Shown: positions 23,302 to 32,040 of the stretch, one piece after another
Layout of the letters: each line of letters opens with the position of its first letter
How positions within the stretch are numbered: position 1 is the stretch's first letter
Assembly (NCBI RefSeq): GCF_003330845.1
Contig: NZ_CP026121.1
Span: forward strand, 1,240,001-1,304,000
DNA: 64,000 nucleotides
From: Streptomyces sp. Go-475
Lineage (GTDB): Bacteria; Actinomycetota; Actinomycetes; Streptomycetales; Streptomycetaceae
Reading direction: 5' to 3'
The notes under the pieces: model-generated
Database searches by the model: none
The model's input: the letters and a program-made list of their open reading frames with translations, nothing else
What the model was told of the DNA's origin: nothing
Translations under genes and position numbers: made by a program

Positions 23302-24864
23302 ATGACAGCTCCCGCGCAGTCCACGGACCCACACGGCCAGGACGACGCCGAACTCACCGAGTTCGGCTACAGACCCGAACTGAAACGGACCCTCGGCAAC
23401 TTCCACACCTTCGCCGCCGGGATCAGCTACATCTCGATCCTGACCGGCACCTTCCAGCTGTTCTACTTCGGCTACGCCAGCGGCGGCCCCGCCTACTGGT
23501 GGTCGTGGCCGATGGTCTTCGTGGGCCAGTTCATGGTCGCCCTCTGCTTCGCGGAGCTGGCCGCCCGCTATCCCGTGGCCGGATCCGTCTACAACTGGTC
23601 GAAGAAGATAGGCAATCCGCATCTGGGCTGGCTCGCCGGCTGGATGATGTTGATCGCCTCGATCGTGTCCATATCGGCCGTGGCGCTGGCCTACCAGTTG
23701 ACGCTGCCGCAGATCTCGTCGTTCTTCCAGTTCGTGGGGGACGGCACCGGTACGTACGACGTGGCGACCAACGCGGTCATCCTGGCCGCGGTGTTGATCC
23801 TGTTCACCACCCTGGTGAACGCCTTCGGCGTCAAGTTGATGGCGCGGATCAACACGGCGGGCGTGTTCATCGAGTTGATCGCCACTGTCGTACTGATCGT
23901 CCTGTTCGCCGTCCACATCACGCGGGGCCCCCAGGTCGTCATGGAGACGCACGGCACCGGCGCGGGGTACGGAAACGGCTACCTGGGCGCCTTCCTGGTG
24001 GCCTCGCTGGCCTCGGCGTACGTCATGTACGGCTTCGACACCGCCGCCTCGCTGGGCGAGGAGTCCCTGGACCCGACCCGGAACGCGCCGCGCGCGATCA
24101 TCCGGGCGATCGTCGCGTCGTTCATCCTCGGCGGGTTGATCCTGTTGCTCGCGTTGATGAGCGTGTCCAGTCTGAACGGCGAGAAGCTGTCCACGGACGG
24201 TCTGCAGTACATCGTGCTCGACGTGCTCGGCCCGACGGCCGGCAAGGCGATGCTGTGGTGCGTGCTGATCGCGGTGACGGTGTGCGCCCTGGCGGTGCAC
24301 ACCGCGGCGGTCCGGCTGGCGTTCGCGATGGCCCGCGACAACAACCTGCCAGCGTCCTCGAAGCTGGCCAAGTGCCACCCGCGGTTCCAGACACCGGTCC
24401 TGCCCACCGTGATCATCGGGATCCTCGCGCTGGCGATCCTGGTGGTCAACATCCGCCAGCCGCAGATCTTCACCGTCGTGACCAGCATCGGCATCATCAT
24501 GATCTACCTCGCCTATCTGGGCGTCACGGTGCCGCTGCTGGCCGCCCGGCTGCGGGGGAAGTGGCAGCCCGCGGACGGGGGCCGGTTCTCGCTGGGCCGC
24601 TGGGGCCTGCCGGTCAACATCCTGGCCGTGCTGTGGGGCGGGGCCATGACGCTCAACCTGATCTGGCCGCGGGCCGCCGTCTACAACGCCACGGAGCCCT
24701 ACCACTGGTACCTGCGCTGGGGCGCGGTGCTGTTCGTCGCGGTCATCGCGGGCGGCGGCTTCGCCTACTACTGGTTCGTCCAGCGGCACCGCACCGGCGT
24801 GCTCGCCGAGCACCGCGCCGATGCCGCGGCCACCCCTCCCGTCACCGCCCCGGCGGCCGACTGA
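23302..24864 (+). CDS. APC-family amino acid/amine permease
   Basis: 520 residues with about twelve transmembrane helices. The family opening is visible as LGNFHTFAAGISYISILTGTF, and the conserved segment GFDTAASLGEES lies near residue 245. This branch of the APC superfamily carries amino acids, polyamines or choline-like amines by proton-coupled exchange. Placed between betaine aldehyde dehydrogenase and choline oxidase genes, it most likely brings in choline, betaine or a related N-methylated compound. That specificity is inferred from position only. It starts 40 bases after the preceding stop (ATG after GAGGAACCGCC). Confidence 0.88.
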   Translation: MTAPAQSTDPHGQDDAELTEFGYRPELKRTLGNFHTFAAGISYISILTGTFQLFYFGYASGGPAYWWSWPMVFVGQFMVALCFAELAARYPVAGSVYNWSKKIGNPHLGWLAGWMMLIASIVSISAVALAYQLTLPQISSFFQFVGDGTGTYDVATNAVILAAVLILFTTLVNAFGVKLMARINTAGVFIELIATVVLIVLFAVHITRGPQVVMETHGTGAGYGNGYLGAFLVASLASAYVMYGFDTAASLGEESLDPTRNAPRAIIRAIVASFILGGLILLLALMSVSSLNGEKLSTDGLQYIVLDVLGPTAGKAMLWCVLIAVTVCALAVHTAAVRLAFAMARDNNLPASSKLAKCHPRFQTPVLPTVIIGILALAILVVNIRQPQIFTVVTSIGIIMIYLAYLGVTVPLLAARLRGKWQPADGGRFSLGRWGLPVNILAVLWGGAMTLNLIWPRAAVYNATEPYHWYLRWGAVLFVAVIAGGGFAYYWFVQRHRTGVLAEHRADAAATPPVTAPAAD

Positions 24865-24881
24865 GGACCGAAGGAGGACCC

Positions 24882-26432
24882 ATGAGCACGCATGAGTTCG
24901 ACTACGTCGTGGTCGGCGGCGGCACCGCGGGCAACGTGGTGGCGGCCCGGCTCTCCGAGGACCCCGCGGTCACGGTGTGCGTCCTGGAGGCCGGCCCGAG
25001 CGACGTCGGCGACGACGACGTCCTGCGGCTGGAGCGCTGGATGGGCCTGCTGGAGTCCGGCTACGACTGGGACTACCCGGTCGAGCCCCAGGCCAGCGGC
25101 AACAGCTTCATGCGGCACGCCCGGGCGAAGGTGCTCGGCGGCTGTTCCTCCCACAACTCCTGCATCGCCTTCTGGGCGCCGGCCGAGGATCTCGACGACT
25201 GGGCGGCCGCGGGCTGCGCGGGCTGGAGCGCGGCCGACCTGTTCCCGCTGTACCGGCGGCTGGAGAACAACGACGCGCCCGGCGACCACCACGGCCGCAC
25301 CGGCCCGGTCAAGCTGCGCACGCTGAAGAGCGACGACCCGTGCGGCACGGCCCTGCTGGAGGCGTGCGCGCAGGCGGGCATCCCCACGGTCGCCTTCAAC
25401 ACGGGCCGGACGGTGGTCCGGGGCGCCAACTGGTTCCAGATCAACGCCGACGAGAACAACATCCGCCAGTCGTCCTCGGTCGCCTATCTGCACCCGGTTC
25501 TCGGCAAGCGGCCCAACCTGGAGGTACGGACGGGAGTCCGCGCCAAGCGGCTGGTCCTCGACGGGCGGCGCTGCGTGGGTGCCGAGTACCTCGACCCGGA
25601 TCTGATCCACACCCGGACGGTACGGGCCCGCCGCGAGGTGATCGTGTCCTGCGGGGCGATCGACTCGCCGAAGCTGCTGATGCTGTCGGGCATCGGGCCG
25701 GCCGGGCACCTGCGCGAGGTGGGCGTGGAGGTCGTCGTCGACTCCCCCGGGGTCGGCGAGAACCTCCAGGACCATCCCGAGGGCGTGATCATGTGGGAGG
25801 CCCGGCAGCCCATGACCACCACGTCCAGCCAGTGGTGGGAGGCGGGCGTCTTCTACGACACCGAGCCGGGGCTCGACCGGCCGGACCTGATGTTCCACTA
25901 CGGGTCGGTGCCGTTCGACATGAACACGGCCCGGCACGGCTACCCCACCTCGGAGAACGCGTTCTGCCTCACCCCCAACGTGACGCGGGCCAGGTCGCGG
26001 GGGACGGTGCGGTTGCGGACCCGGGACTACCGGGACAAACCGAGGGTCGACCCGCGGTACTTCACGCACGAGCACGATGTGCGGGTGATGACGTACGGGC
26101 TGAGGCTGGCACGCCGGATCGCGGAACAGCCCGCGCTGAGCGGCTGGGCGGGAGCGGAGCTGGCGCCCGGGCCGGACGTGCGGACGGACGACGAGTTGCT
26201 CGACTACATCCACAAGACGCACAACACGGTGTACCACCCGTCCTGCACGGTGAAGATGGGCGCGGACGACGATCCGTCCGCTCCCCTGGACGCCCGGTTG
26301 CGGGTCAAGGGCGTCCAGGGGTTGCGGGTGGCGGACGGTTCGGTCATGCCGGATCTCGTCACCGTCAACCCCTGCATCACCACGATGATGATCGGCGAGA
26401 AGTGCGCGGATCTCCTGCGGGAGGACGCCTGA
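24882..26432 (+). CDS. codA: Choline oxidase-like GMC oxidoreductase
   Basis: 516 residues, GMC flavoprotein. The FAD loop is VVVGGGTAGNVVAARLSE (residues 9-26). VLGGCSSHNSCIAFWAP contains His91, equivalent to the covalent FAD attachment site of Arthrobacter choline oxidase. The C-terminal active site shows YHPSCTVKMG and VNPCITTMMIGEKCADL with the His and Asn of the family. It oxidises choline to betaine aldehyde and possibly on to betaine with oxygen as acceptor; a choline dehydrogenase role is the alternative. AAGGAGG precedes the ATG. Its stop is one base from the stop of the convergent SMC-like gene. Confidence 0.87.
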   Translation: MSTHEFDYVVVGGGTAGNVVAARLSEDPAVTVCVLEAGPSDVGDDDVLRLERWMGLLESGYDWDYPVEPQASGNSFMRHARAKVLGGCSSHNSCIAFWAPAEDLDDWAAAGCAGWSAADLFPLYRRLENNDAPGDHHGRTGPVKLRTLKSDDPCGTALLEACAQAGIPTVAFNTGRTVVRGANWFQINADENNIRQSSSVAYLHPVLGKRPNLEVRTGVRAKRLVLDGRRCVGAEYLDPDLIHTRTVRARREVIVSCGAIDSPKLLMLSGIGPAGHLREVGVEVVVDSPGVGENLQDHPEGVIMWEARQPMTTTSSQWWEAGVFYDTEPGLDRPDLMFHYGSVPFDMNTARHGYPTSENAFCLTPNVTRARSRGTVRLRTRDYRDKPRVDPRYFTHEHDVRVMTYGLRLARRIAEQPALSGWAGAELAPGPDVRTDDELLDYIHKTHNTVYHPSCTVKMGADDDPSAPLDARLRVKGVQGLRVADGSVMPDLVTVNPCITTMMIGEKCADLLREDA

Positions 26433-26433
26433 C

Positions 26434-29400
26434 CTAAGAGGTCGCGGGCGCCGGGCGCTTGTACATCCTGGTCGCCGTGATCTCGCTGTGGACCGCCTCC
26501 CCCGCCTGGGGCTGCTGCGGCAGGCCCGGGCGGAGGTGTTCCTCGACGCTGATGTACTTCAGGCCCGCCCTCAGGTCGGCGTCGTTGCGCATGCGGATGA
26601 CCAGGGGGAACTCGGCCAGCGCGGTGGTGTCGAACAGGCCCGTGGTGTACAGGAGCTGCACGCCCAGGGCGTCCGACACCGCCCGCTGGAGTTCCAGCAG
26701 GTAGGTGGCGTTGGCGCGGCCGATGGGGTTGTCGAGGAACAGCGTGCCCGCGTGCCGGTGCTTGTCGCGGCCCCGGTCGTTCGAGCGCAGGGCGGCCATC
26801 GTGCAGTACAGGGCGATGGCGGCGGTGAGGAGCTGGCCGCCGGAGAAGACGTCGCCCATCTGCCCGACGGGCACGCGCTCGGCGCGCAGCACCGCGTCCG
26901 GCTTGAGGATCTCGACGGCGACACCCTTGGGCTGCAACGCCGCCGCGACGCCCCGGAGCAGCAGGGACATGCCGTCCCGCCGCAGGTCGGAGTTCTTCCT
27001 GACGGCGGCGCGGGTCGCCTCGTCGATGACCTCGCCGAGCCGCTCGGTGAGCGTGGCCTGGTCGGGCTCCTCGAAGCGGATGCGCAGGAACTCCTGCCCG
27101 GACCACTCGCCGAGGCCTTCGGGCAGCCGGGAGAGCCGCTGCGCGGAGCGCAGGGTGGCCAGGGCGGACTCGACCAGGCCGCGCAGCCGGTCCACGATCG
27201 AGTCGCGGTTGCGCTCCAGCTGCTCCAACTCGTCGGTGAGGACCCTCAGGCGGGGTGCGAAGGCGTCCGCCCACTTCTGGGCGTGCTCGGGCAGCGCGGA
27301 GGCGGGCAGTTCGCGGATCTGCTGGCGGGCCGGGGTGCGGACCTGCTCGTAGCGGGTGGAGTTGGCGTGCCGGACGAGGATGTCGCTCGCCTCGCGGACG
27401 GCGGCCTCGGCGGCGGACAGGTCGGCGGCGCAGCCGCGCAGCGAGCGGCGGGCCTCGGCGGCCGCCTGCCTGGCCTCCTCCGGGCTGCCGGGGTACGGCT
27501 CGGACTCCTCCTGCTCCTCGTCCGTGGTGTGCTCGCGCAGCAGGTCGCGGAGCATGGCGGCGATCTCGTCGAAGCCGCTCGCCGCGTCCTCGGCGGCGCG
27601 GTGGGCGTCGAGGAGTTCGGCGTGCGCCTCCCGGGCCTGGTCGAGCGCCTCGGTGTGGGAGGCGAGTTCGGCGGTGGCGGTGCGCAGCAGGGTCTGCGCG
27701 TGCTCGGCGTCGCGCGGCTGGAGGTCCTCGGGGAGGTCGGTGTGGGCCTCGCCGTCCTCGGGGGCGTGCCGTTCGGCCTCGCCGCGCAGCCGGCCGAGTT
27801 GCTCGCTCGCGGTCGACATGCGGGTCTCCAGGAGCTGCACCAGTTCCTCGGCGCGGGCGGCGGCGGCCTGGCGGCTCGGCCCGTCGGAGCCGTCGGGGGA
27901 TTCGAGGAGCTGCTCCGCGCGGGTGCGGACCTTGTTGCTCAGCCGGTCCAGCTCGGCGCGGGCCGCGCTCTCGTCACTCTCCGCGCGGGCCTGCTCGGCG
28001 CGCAGGTCGGCGCCCACGCCGACCTTCTCGTACACCTGGGAGGCGGCGCGGTAGGCCTCGCGCAGCGCGGGCAGGGAGGCCTTCGGGGTCTGGGTGTCGT
28101 CCTCGGGCACGTCGTCGGGGGCGCCGGCGATCTCGGAGCGCTCGGCGCGCAGCGCGCGGGCGGTGCGGCGGGCGTCGTCGGCGGCGCGCTGGGCGGCACG
28201 GCGGTCCTCGTCGGCGGCCCGGGCCCGCTCCAGGCAGGCCTGGGCGCTCGCCTCGGCCTCGGCGGCCTCGTCGGCCAGTTCGCGCAGCTTGACCTGCCAG
28301 CCGGCCCGCTCGCGCAGCCGGAAGGCGAGCCCGGCGAGGGCGTCGGCGGAGCGGCGGGCCTTCTGGGCGGCCTCCTGCCGTTCGTCGCGGACGCGTGCGG
28401 CTTCGGCGGCGGCCTCGTCGGCCTCGGCCCGGACGGTGCGCGCCTCGGCCAGCTCGGCCTCGGACTTCTCGGCGAACGCGCGGGTGTCGTGGGCCGCCTG
28501 GGCCAGTTCGGCCAGCCGGCCGGCCGGGCATCCGGTGCGCCAGGAGGCGAGCCGGGCGGCCAGCTCGCGGTCCTTGCCGAGCCGGGCGGCGAGCGTGCGG
28601 ATCTCCTCGTCCCGCTCGGTCGCCCGGGCGCGCAGCGCCTGCCGTTCCTCGTCGGCGGCGTGCTCGTCGTGCATGGCCGGGTTCGGCGGCACGAGGAAGA
28701 CGTCGCCGCTGTCGGTGTCCGGGGCGGGGGTCGGGGCGAGCAGGGCGGCGGCGGTGCCGACCGCCACGGCGGAACGCGGCAGCAGCGCCGCGTCGTCCAG
28801 CGCCTCGCGGGCGCGGGCGTGCGAGTCGGGGTCGGTGATGATGACGCCGTCGACGAGTTCGGGCCGGGCGGCCAGCACGCGCGCGTGGTCGGCCGGGTCG
28901 ACGGCCTGGGCGAGGTAGCGCCAGCCGGGCAGCGCGGGGATGCCGTGTTCGCCGAGGAACTCGACCGTGGCCAGCACGTCCGGGCCGGGCGGCAGCAGCC
29001 CGCCGTCACCGAGGGCGCCGAGGATGCGGGAGTCGTCGGCGGCGGCCGTACGCAGCTCGAAGAGCTGTCGTTCGGCGGAGGAGACGGCGTCGTCGAGCAG
29101 CTCGCGCAGGTCGTCGGCGAAGCGGTCGAGTTCCTCGGCGGTGAGGCCCTGCCCGCCGGGGCCGGACGGGGCGGGCTGCTCGTCGTCCGTGCCGTGGCGG
29201 GGCTGCGGGATGCCCGGGCGGGTCTCGGGGGTCAGGCTGAGCAGTTCGGCCAGGCGCTCTTCCGCCGCGAGGGCCTCGGCGGTGCGGCGCTCGGCCTCGT
29301 AGGCCCGCTCCGCCGCCGTGGCCGCGTCCGCCGCGCGGGCCGCGGTCAGTTCCGCGCGGGTCTCGGTGGCGGCGGCCTCGCGGGCGTGCTCCGTGGCCCG

Positions 29401-31071
29401 GCGGGACGCCTCGCGGGCGGAGTCCCAGGCCGCGACGGCGGTCTTCTCCGCGTCGCTGGCGGCGAGGGCGGCACGGGCCGGGTCGGCGTCCGGCGCGCTG
29501 TCGTCGAGCCAGCCGGCCCGGACCGCCTCGGCCGTCTCCTGCTCGACCTCGGCGAGGCGCTGCTTGAGGTGCCCGACCTCGCTGCGGGCCCGCTGCGCCT
29601 GCGTGGCGGCGGCGGTGGAGTCCCGGTAGGCCGCGTCGCTGACCTCCTGGAGGGCGGCGGACCGCTCCTCCTCCTCGTTGGCGTGGTGCTCGGCCTTCTC
29701 CGCGGCCGCGTGCAGGGCCCGTACGAGGTCGACGGCTGCCTGGGAGCGGGCGGCCAGCGCGGGGGCGGCGTCCCGCTCGGCCTCCTGGATCGCGGCGGAC
29801 ACGCGGGCGACGCGGTCGGCGGCGGCGCGGTGGCGCAGGACGGCCTCGGCGGCCTGCCACGCGGAGTACAGCGTGCGGGCGTCGGCGAGTTCGCGTTTCT
29901 GCGCGGCGGCGGACTTCTCGGCGGCCGCGAGGGCCAGGGAGGCGTGCCGGTAGGCGAGTTCGGCGGAGACCAGCGCGCTGCGCTCGCGGGCCGCCTCGGC
30001 GTGGGTGACGGCGTAGGCGGCGGCGGTGACCCGCTGGGCGAGGTCGGCGGCCCGCACCCGCTCCTGGACCCCGCGCGCGGACAGCCTGCGGGCGAGCGTC
30101 CGCGTACGGCGCTCGGCTCCGGCGTGGATGTCACGCGCGCGTGCGCGGGCCTCGGCGGCCTCGACGATCCGCCCGAGCAGGTCGACGGACCCGGCGGTGA
30201 AGTCGCGCTCGGCGATCAGCTCGGCCCTGCGGCCCAGCTTGTTGCCGAACCCGCTGACCAGGTCGGCGAGCCCGTCGGTGTCGCGGGTGTCGGTGACGGC
30301 GCGCAGCAGCAGGTCGGTGAAGTCGGCGTCCTTCTTGACGGCGAAGAGACCGGCGGCCTCGCCTTCGTCGGCGTTCATCTCCCGCTGGTAGCGGAAGAGT
30401 TCCGGGTCGAGGCCGAGGTCGCCGAGGTGCTCGATCCAGCGGTCGTGGATCTCCTCCCAGTGCACCTCCAGGTGCGGGTAGTTCTTGCCCGCCTCCATGA
30501 GGGCGTCCCGGAAGCCCTTCATGGTGCGGCGCCGCCCGCGCGCCCCCGACTGGCCCTCGACGGGAGGACGTACGGCGGTGGACTCGGCGACGGGCAGGTT
30601 GTCGAGGCTGAGACCGGGCCCGGGCCGGAAGGAGTACCAGGCCTCGGCGAACTTCCGCGGGTCGTTGGAGACCTGCCGGCCACGCCACTCGCTGACCTTG
30701 CCGACGACGACGCACTCGCCGGTCAGCACGTGCTGCCACTCCAGCGCGACGTGCCCGCAGTCGTCGGCGAGGAGGAACTTGCGCAGGACGCCGGAGCTGG
30801 CTCCGCCGAGCGTGTTGCGGTGTCCCGGCAGCATCACGGAGAAGATCAGCTTGAGCAGCACCGACTTGCCGCCGCCGTTCTCCAGGAACAGCACCCCGGC
30901 GGGCGCGGGCCGGCGCGGCGGGCCGACGGGCTCCTCCTCGAAGAACTCCGCCTGCGTGGGCGCGGGGTCGGGCACGGGCTCGCCCACGCCCCGCAGGTCG
31001 AGCACGGTGTCGGCGTAGCGCGCACCGGCCGGCCCGATGGAGTAGAGGCGGACCCGGGACAGCTCGTACAT
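26434..31071 (-). CDS. MukB/JetC-like SMC-type ATPase
   Basis: 1545 residues, the length of MukB. The N-terminal ATPase half has a P-loop LENGGGKS (Lys69, Ser70) in which the first glycine of GxxGxGKS is replaced by Leu. Long Ala/Glu/Arg-rich coiled coils follow, to about residue 660 and again from about 820 to 1330. They are broken by a globular, hinge-like segment (about 670-810). The C-terminal half holds the signature FSGGQLLTAAIALYC near 1409 and Walker B LFLDNPIG, with Asp1447 followed by Asn1448 where SMC-type proteins have the catalytic Glu. It is the third gene after a kleisin-like and a MukE-like gene, the mksF-mksE-mksB order. It may be a chromosomal condensin or an incomplete Wadjet-type defence complex. 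Confidence 0.82.
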   Translation of the reverse strand: MYELSRVRLYSIGPAGARYADTVLDLRGVGEPVPDPAPTQAEFFEEEPVGPPRRPAPAGVLFLENGGGKSVLLKLIFSVMLPGHRNTLGGASSGVLRKFLLADDCGHVALEWQHVLTGECVVVGKVSEWRGRQVSNDPRKFAEAWYSFRPGPGLSLDNLPVAESTAVRPPVEGQSGARGRRRTMKGFRDALMEAGKNYPHLEVHWEEIHDRWIEHLGDLGLDPELFRYQREMNADEGEAAGLFAVKKDADFTDLLLRAVTDTRDTDGLADLVSGFGNKLGRRAELIAERDFTAGSVDLLGRIVEAAEARARARDIHAGAERRTRTLARRLSARGVQERVRAADLAQRVTAAAYAVTHAEAARERSALVSAELAYRHASLALAAAEKSAAAQKRELADARTLYSAWQAAEAVLRHRAAADRVARVSAAIQEAERDAAPALAARSQAAVDLVRALHAAAEKAEHHANEEEERSAALQEVSDAAYRDSTAAATQAQRARSEVGHLKQRLAEVEQETAEAVRAGWLDDSAPDADPARAALAASDAEKTAVAAWDSAREASRRATEHAREAAATETRAELTAARAADAATAAERAYEAERRTAEALAAEERLAELLSLTPETRPGIPQPRHGTDDEQPAPSGPGGQGLTAEELDRFADDLRELLDDAVSSAERQLFELRTAAADDSRILGALGDGGLLPPGPDVLATVEFLGEHGIPALPGWRYLAQAVDPADHARVLAARPELVDGVIITDPDSHARAREALDDAALLPRSAVAVGTAAALLAPTPAPDTDSGDVFLVPPNPAMHDEHAADEERQALRARATERDEEIRTLAARLGKDRELAARLASWRTGCPAGRLAELAQAAHDTRAFAEKSEAELAEARTVRAEADEAAAEAARVRDERQEAAQKARRSADALAGLAFRLRERAGWQVKLRELADEAAEAEASAQACLERARAADEDRRAAQRAADDARRTARALRAERSEIAGAPDDVPEDDTQTPKASLPALREAYRAASQVYEKVGVGADLRAEQARAESDESAARAELDRLSNKVRTRAEQLLESPDGSDGPSRQAAAARAEELVQLLETRMSTASEQLGRLRGEAERHAPEDGEAHTDLPEDLQPRDAEHAQTLLRTATAELASHTEALDQAREAHAELLDAHRAAEDAASGFDEIAAMLRDLLREHTTDEEQEESEPYPGSPEEARQAAAEARRSLRGCAADLSAAEAAVREASDILVRHANSTRYEQVRTPARQQIRELPASALPEHAQKWADAFAPRLRVLTDELEQLERNRDSIVDRLRGLVESALATLRSAQRLSRLPEGLGEWSGQEFLRIRFEEPDQATLTERLGEVIDEATRAAVRKNSDLRRDGMSLLLRGVAAALQPKGVAVEILKPDAVLRAERVPVGQMGDVFSGGQLLTAAIALYCTMAALRSNDRGRDKHRHAGTLFLDNPIGRANATYLLELQRAVSDALGVQLLYTTGLFDTTALAEFPLVIRMRNDADLRAGLKYISVEEHLRPGLPQQPQAGEAVHSEITATRMYKRPAPATS

Positions 31072-31107
31072 GGCGGACTCTCGTAAGTCTTCGTGAGGTG
31101 GGGGTGT

Positions 31108-31989
31108 TCAGGAGGAGTGGAACGGCAGCCCGGCGTCGGCGACCAGCTCCAGGTCGTCGCTCTCCTCGGCGGGCAGCAGCGTGGGTGTGCCGTCGGTGAC
31201 CGGGACGACGCCCAGCTCCAGCAGCTCGGCCAGGGCGGCGCTGCCGGCCATGTCGCGGACCTGGAGCTGGTAGCGGGCGGTCGTGCGGTACGTGCCGCCG
31301 TTGTCGTCGCCGGTGCGCTGGAGGAAGCCGGAGTCGGTGAGGAAGGCGACGGCCTTGGCGACGATGCCGGTGGTCGAGCCGGCCGGGCGGCGCGCGTCCT
31401 TGGTGGCGCCGGTCGCGCTGCGCCGCATCCAGATCCGCCAGGCGGCCTCCAGTCCGGGCGCGTCGGTCACCGGGTCGGTGTTCTCGCCCTGTTCGGCGGC
31501 GCGCTCCTCCAGTCGGCGGCAGGCCTGGCGTACGAAGGCGTCGACGCCGTTGACCGTGACCCGGCCGATGTAGCCGTCGTCCGCGAGGTCCTCGGGGCGC
31601 GGGAACGCCATGGCGGCGACGGCGAGATGGGCGAGTCCGTGCAGGAACCGGTCGCCGCCGTCGGCGGACGTACGACGCGCGTAGTCACCCATGCGGACGG
31701 CGAACACCGAGTCCTCGGCGGCGGTCACGACCATGCCCGAGCGGGGGGACACCTCCAGCACGATCAGCCCCAGTCCGGTCGCCACGGCGTCGGCGAGCCG
31801 CGCGAACGGCGGGTCCTCGCGGTAGCGCCGCAGCAGGTCCGCGTACTCCTGGTCGCGGGCGGGCTGCAGCTTGGGCTGCAGCCCGAAGGACACGAGCCGC
31901 GCCGCGTCGGCGGCGTCGGCGGGCGTGACGGCGGCAGTGGCCGCCGGGGCCGCCCCCTCCGGCTCACTCCACTCGACGTGCTCGCTCAC
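31108..31989 (-). CDS. MukE/JetB-like partner of the SMC-type ATPase
   Basis: 293 residues with no catalytic motif. It is rich in predicted helices with winged-helix-like stretches (RIWMRRSATGATKDAR, IVAKAVAFLTDSGFLQRTGDDNGGTYRTTARYQLQVRDMAG), which fits the small MukE/JetB subunit that binds the kleisin. The name rests on gene order, size and this architecture rather than on a recognised signature. An in-frame GTG at 32010 exists, but GTG at 31989 has AAGGAG eight bases before it and is chosen. It lies 36 bases before the ATPase gene and 51 bases after the kleisin-like gene, so all three should be one transcript. Confidence 0.65.
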   Translation of the reverse strand: MSEHVEWSEPEGAAPAATAAVTPADAADAARLVSFGLQPKLQPARDQEYADLLRRYREDPPFARLADAVATGLGLIVLEVSPRSGMVVTAAEDSVFAVRMGDYARRTSADGGDRFLHGLAHLAVAAMAFPRPEDLADDGYIGRVTVNGVDAFVRQACRRLEERAAEQGENTDPVTDAPGLEAAWRIWMRRSATGATKDARRPAGSTTGIVAKAVAFLTDSGFLQRTGDDNGGTYRTTARYQLQVRDMAGSAALAELLELGVVPVTDGTPTLLPAEESDDLELVADAGLPFHSS

Positions 31990-32040
31990 GGTCGGGACTC
32001 CTTGTGCCACTCGTACTGACTCATACCGCTTCCGTCTGAC

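Noticed and set aside
30860..30890. Wadjet (JetABCD) plasmid-defence system as a firm call
   Set aside because: The nuclease gene jetD is not next to the set and the ATPase motifs differ, so I keep it as MukBEF/Mks-like.
26488..31086. 1532-codon plus-strand ORF opposite the SMC-like gene
   Set aside because: Gly/Val/Arg-rich antisense shadow; the minus strand shows the ATPase motifs.
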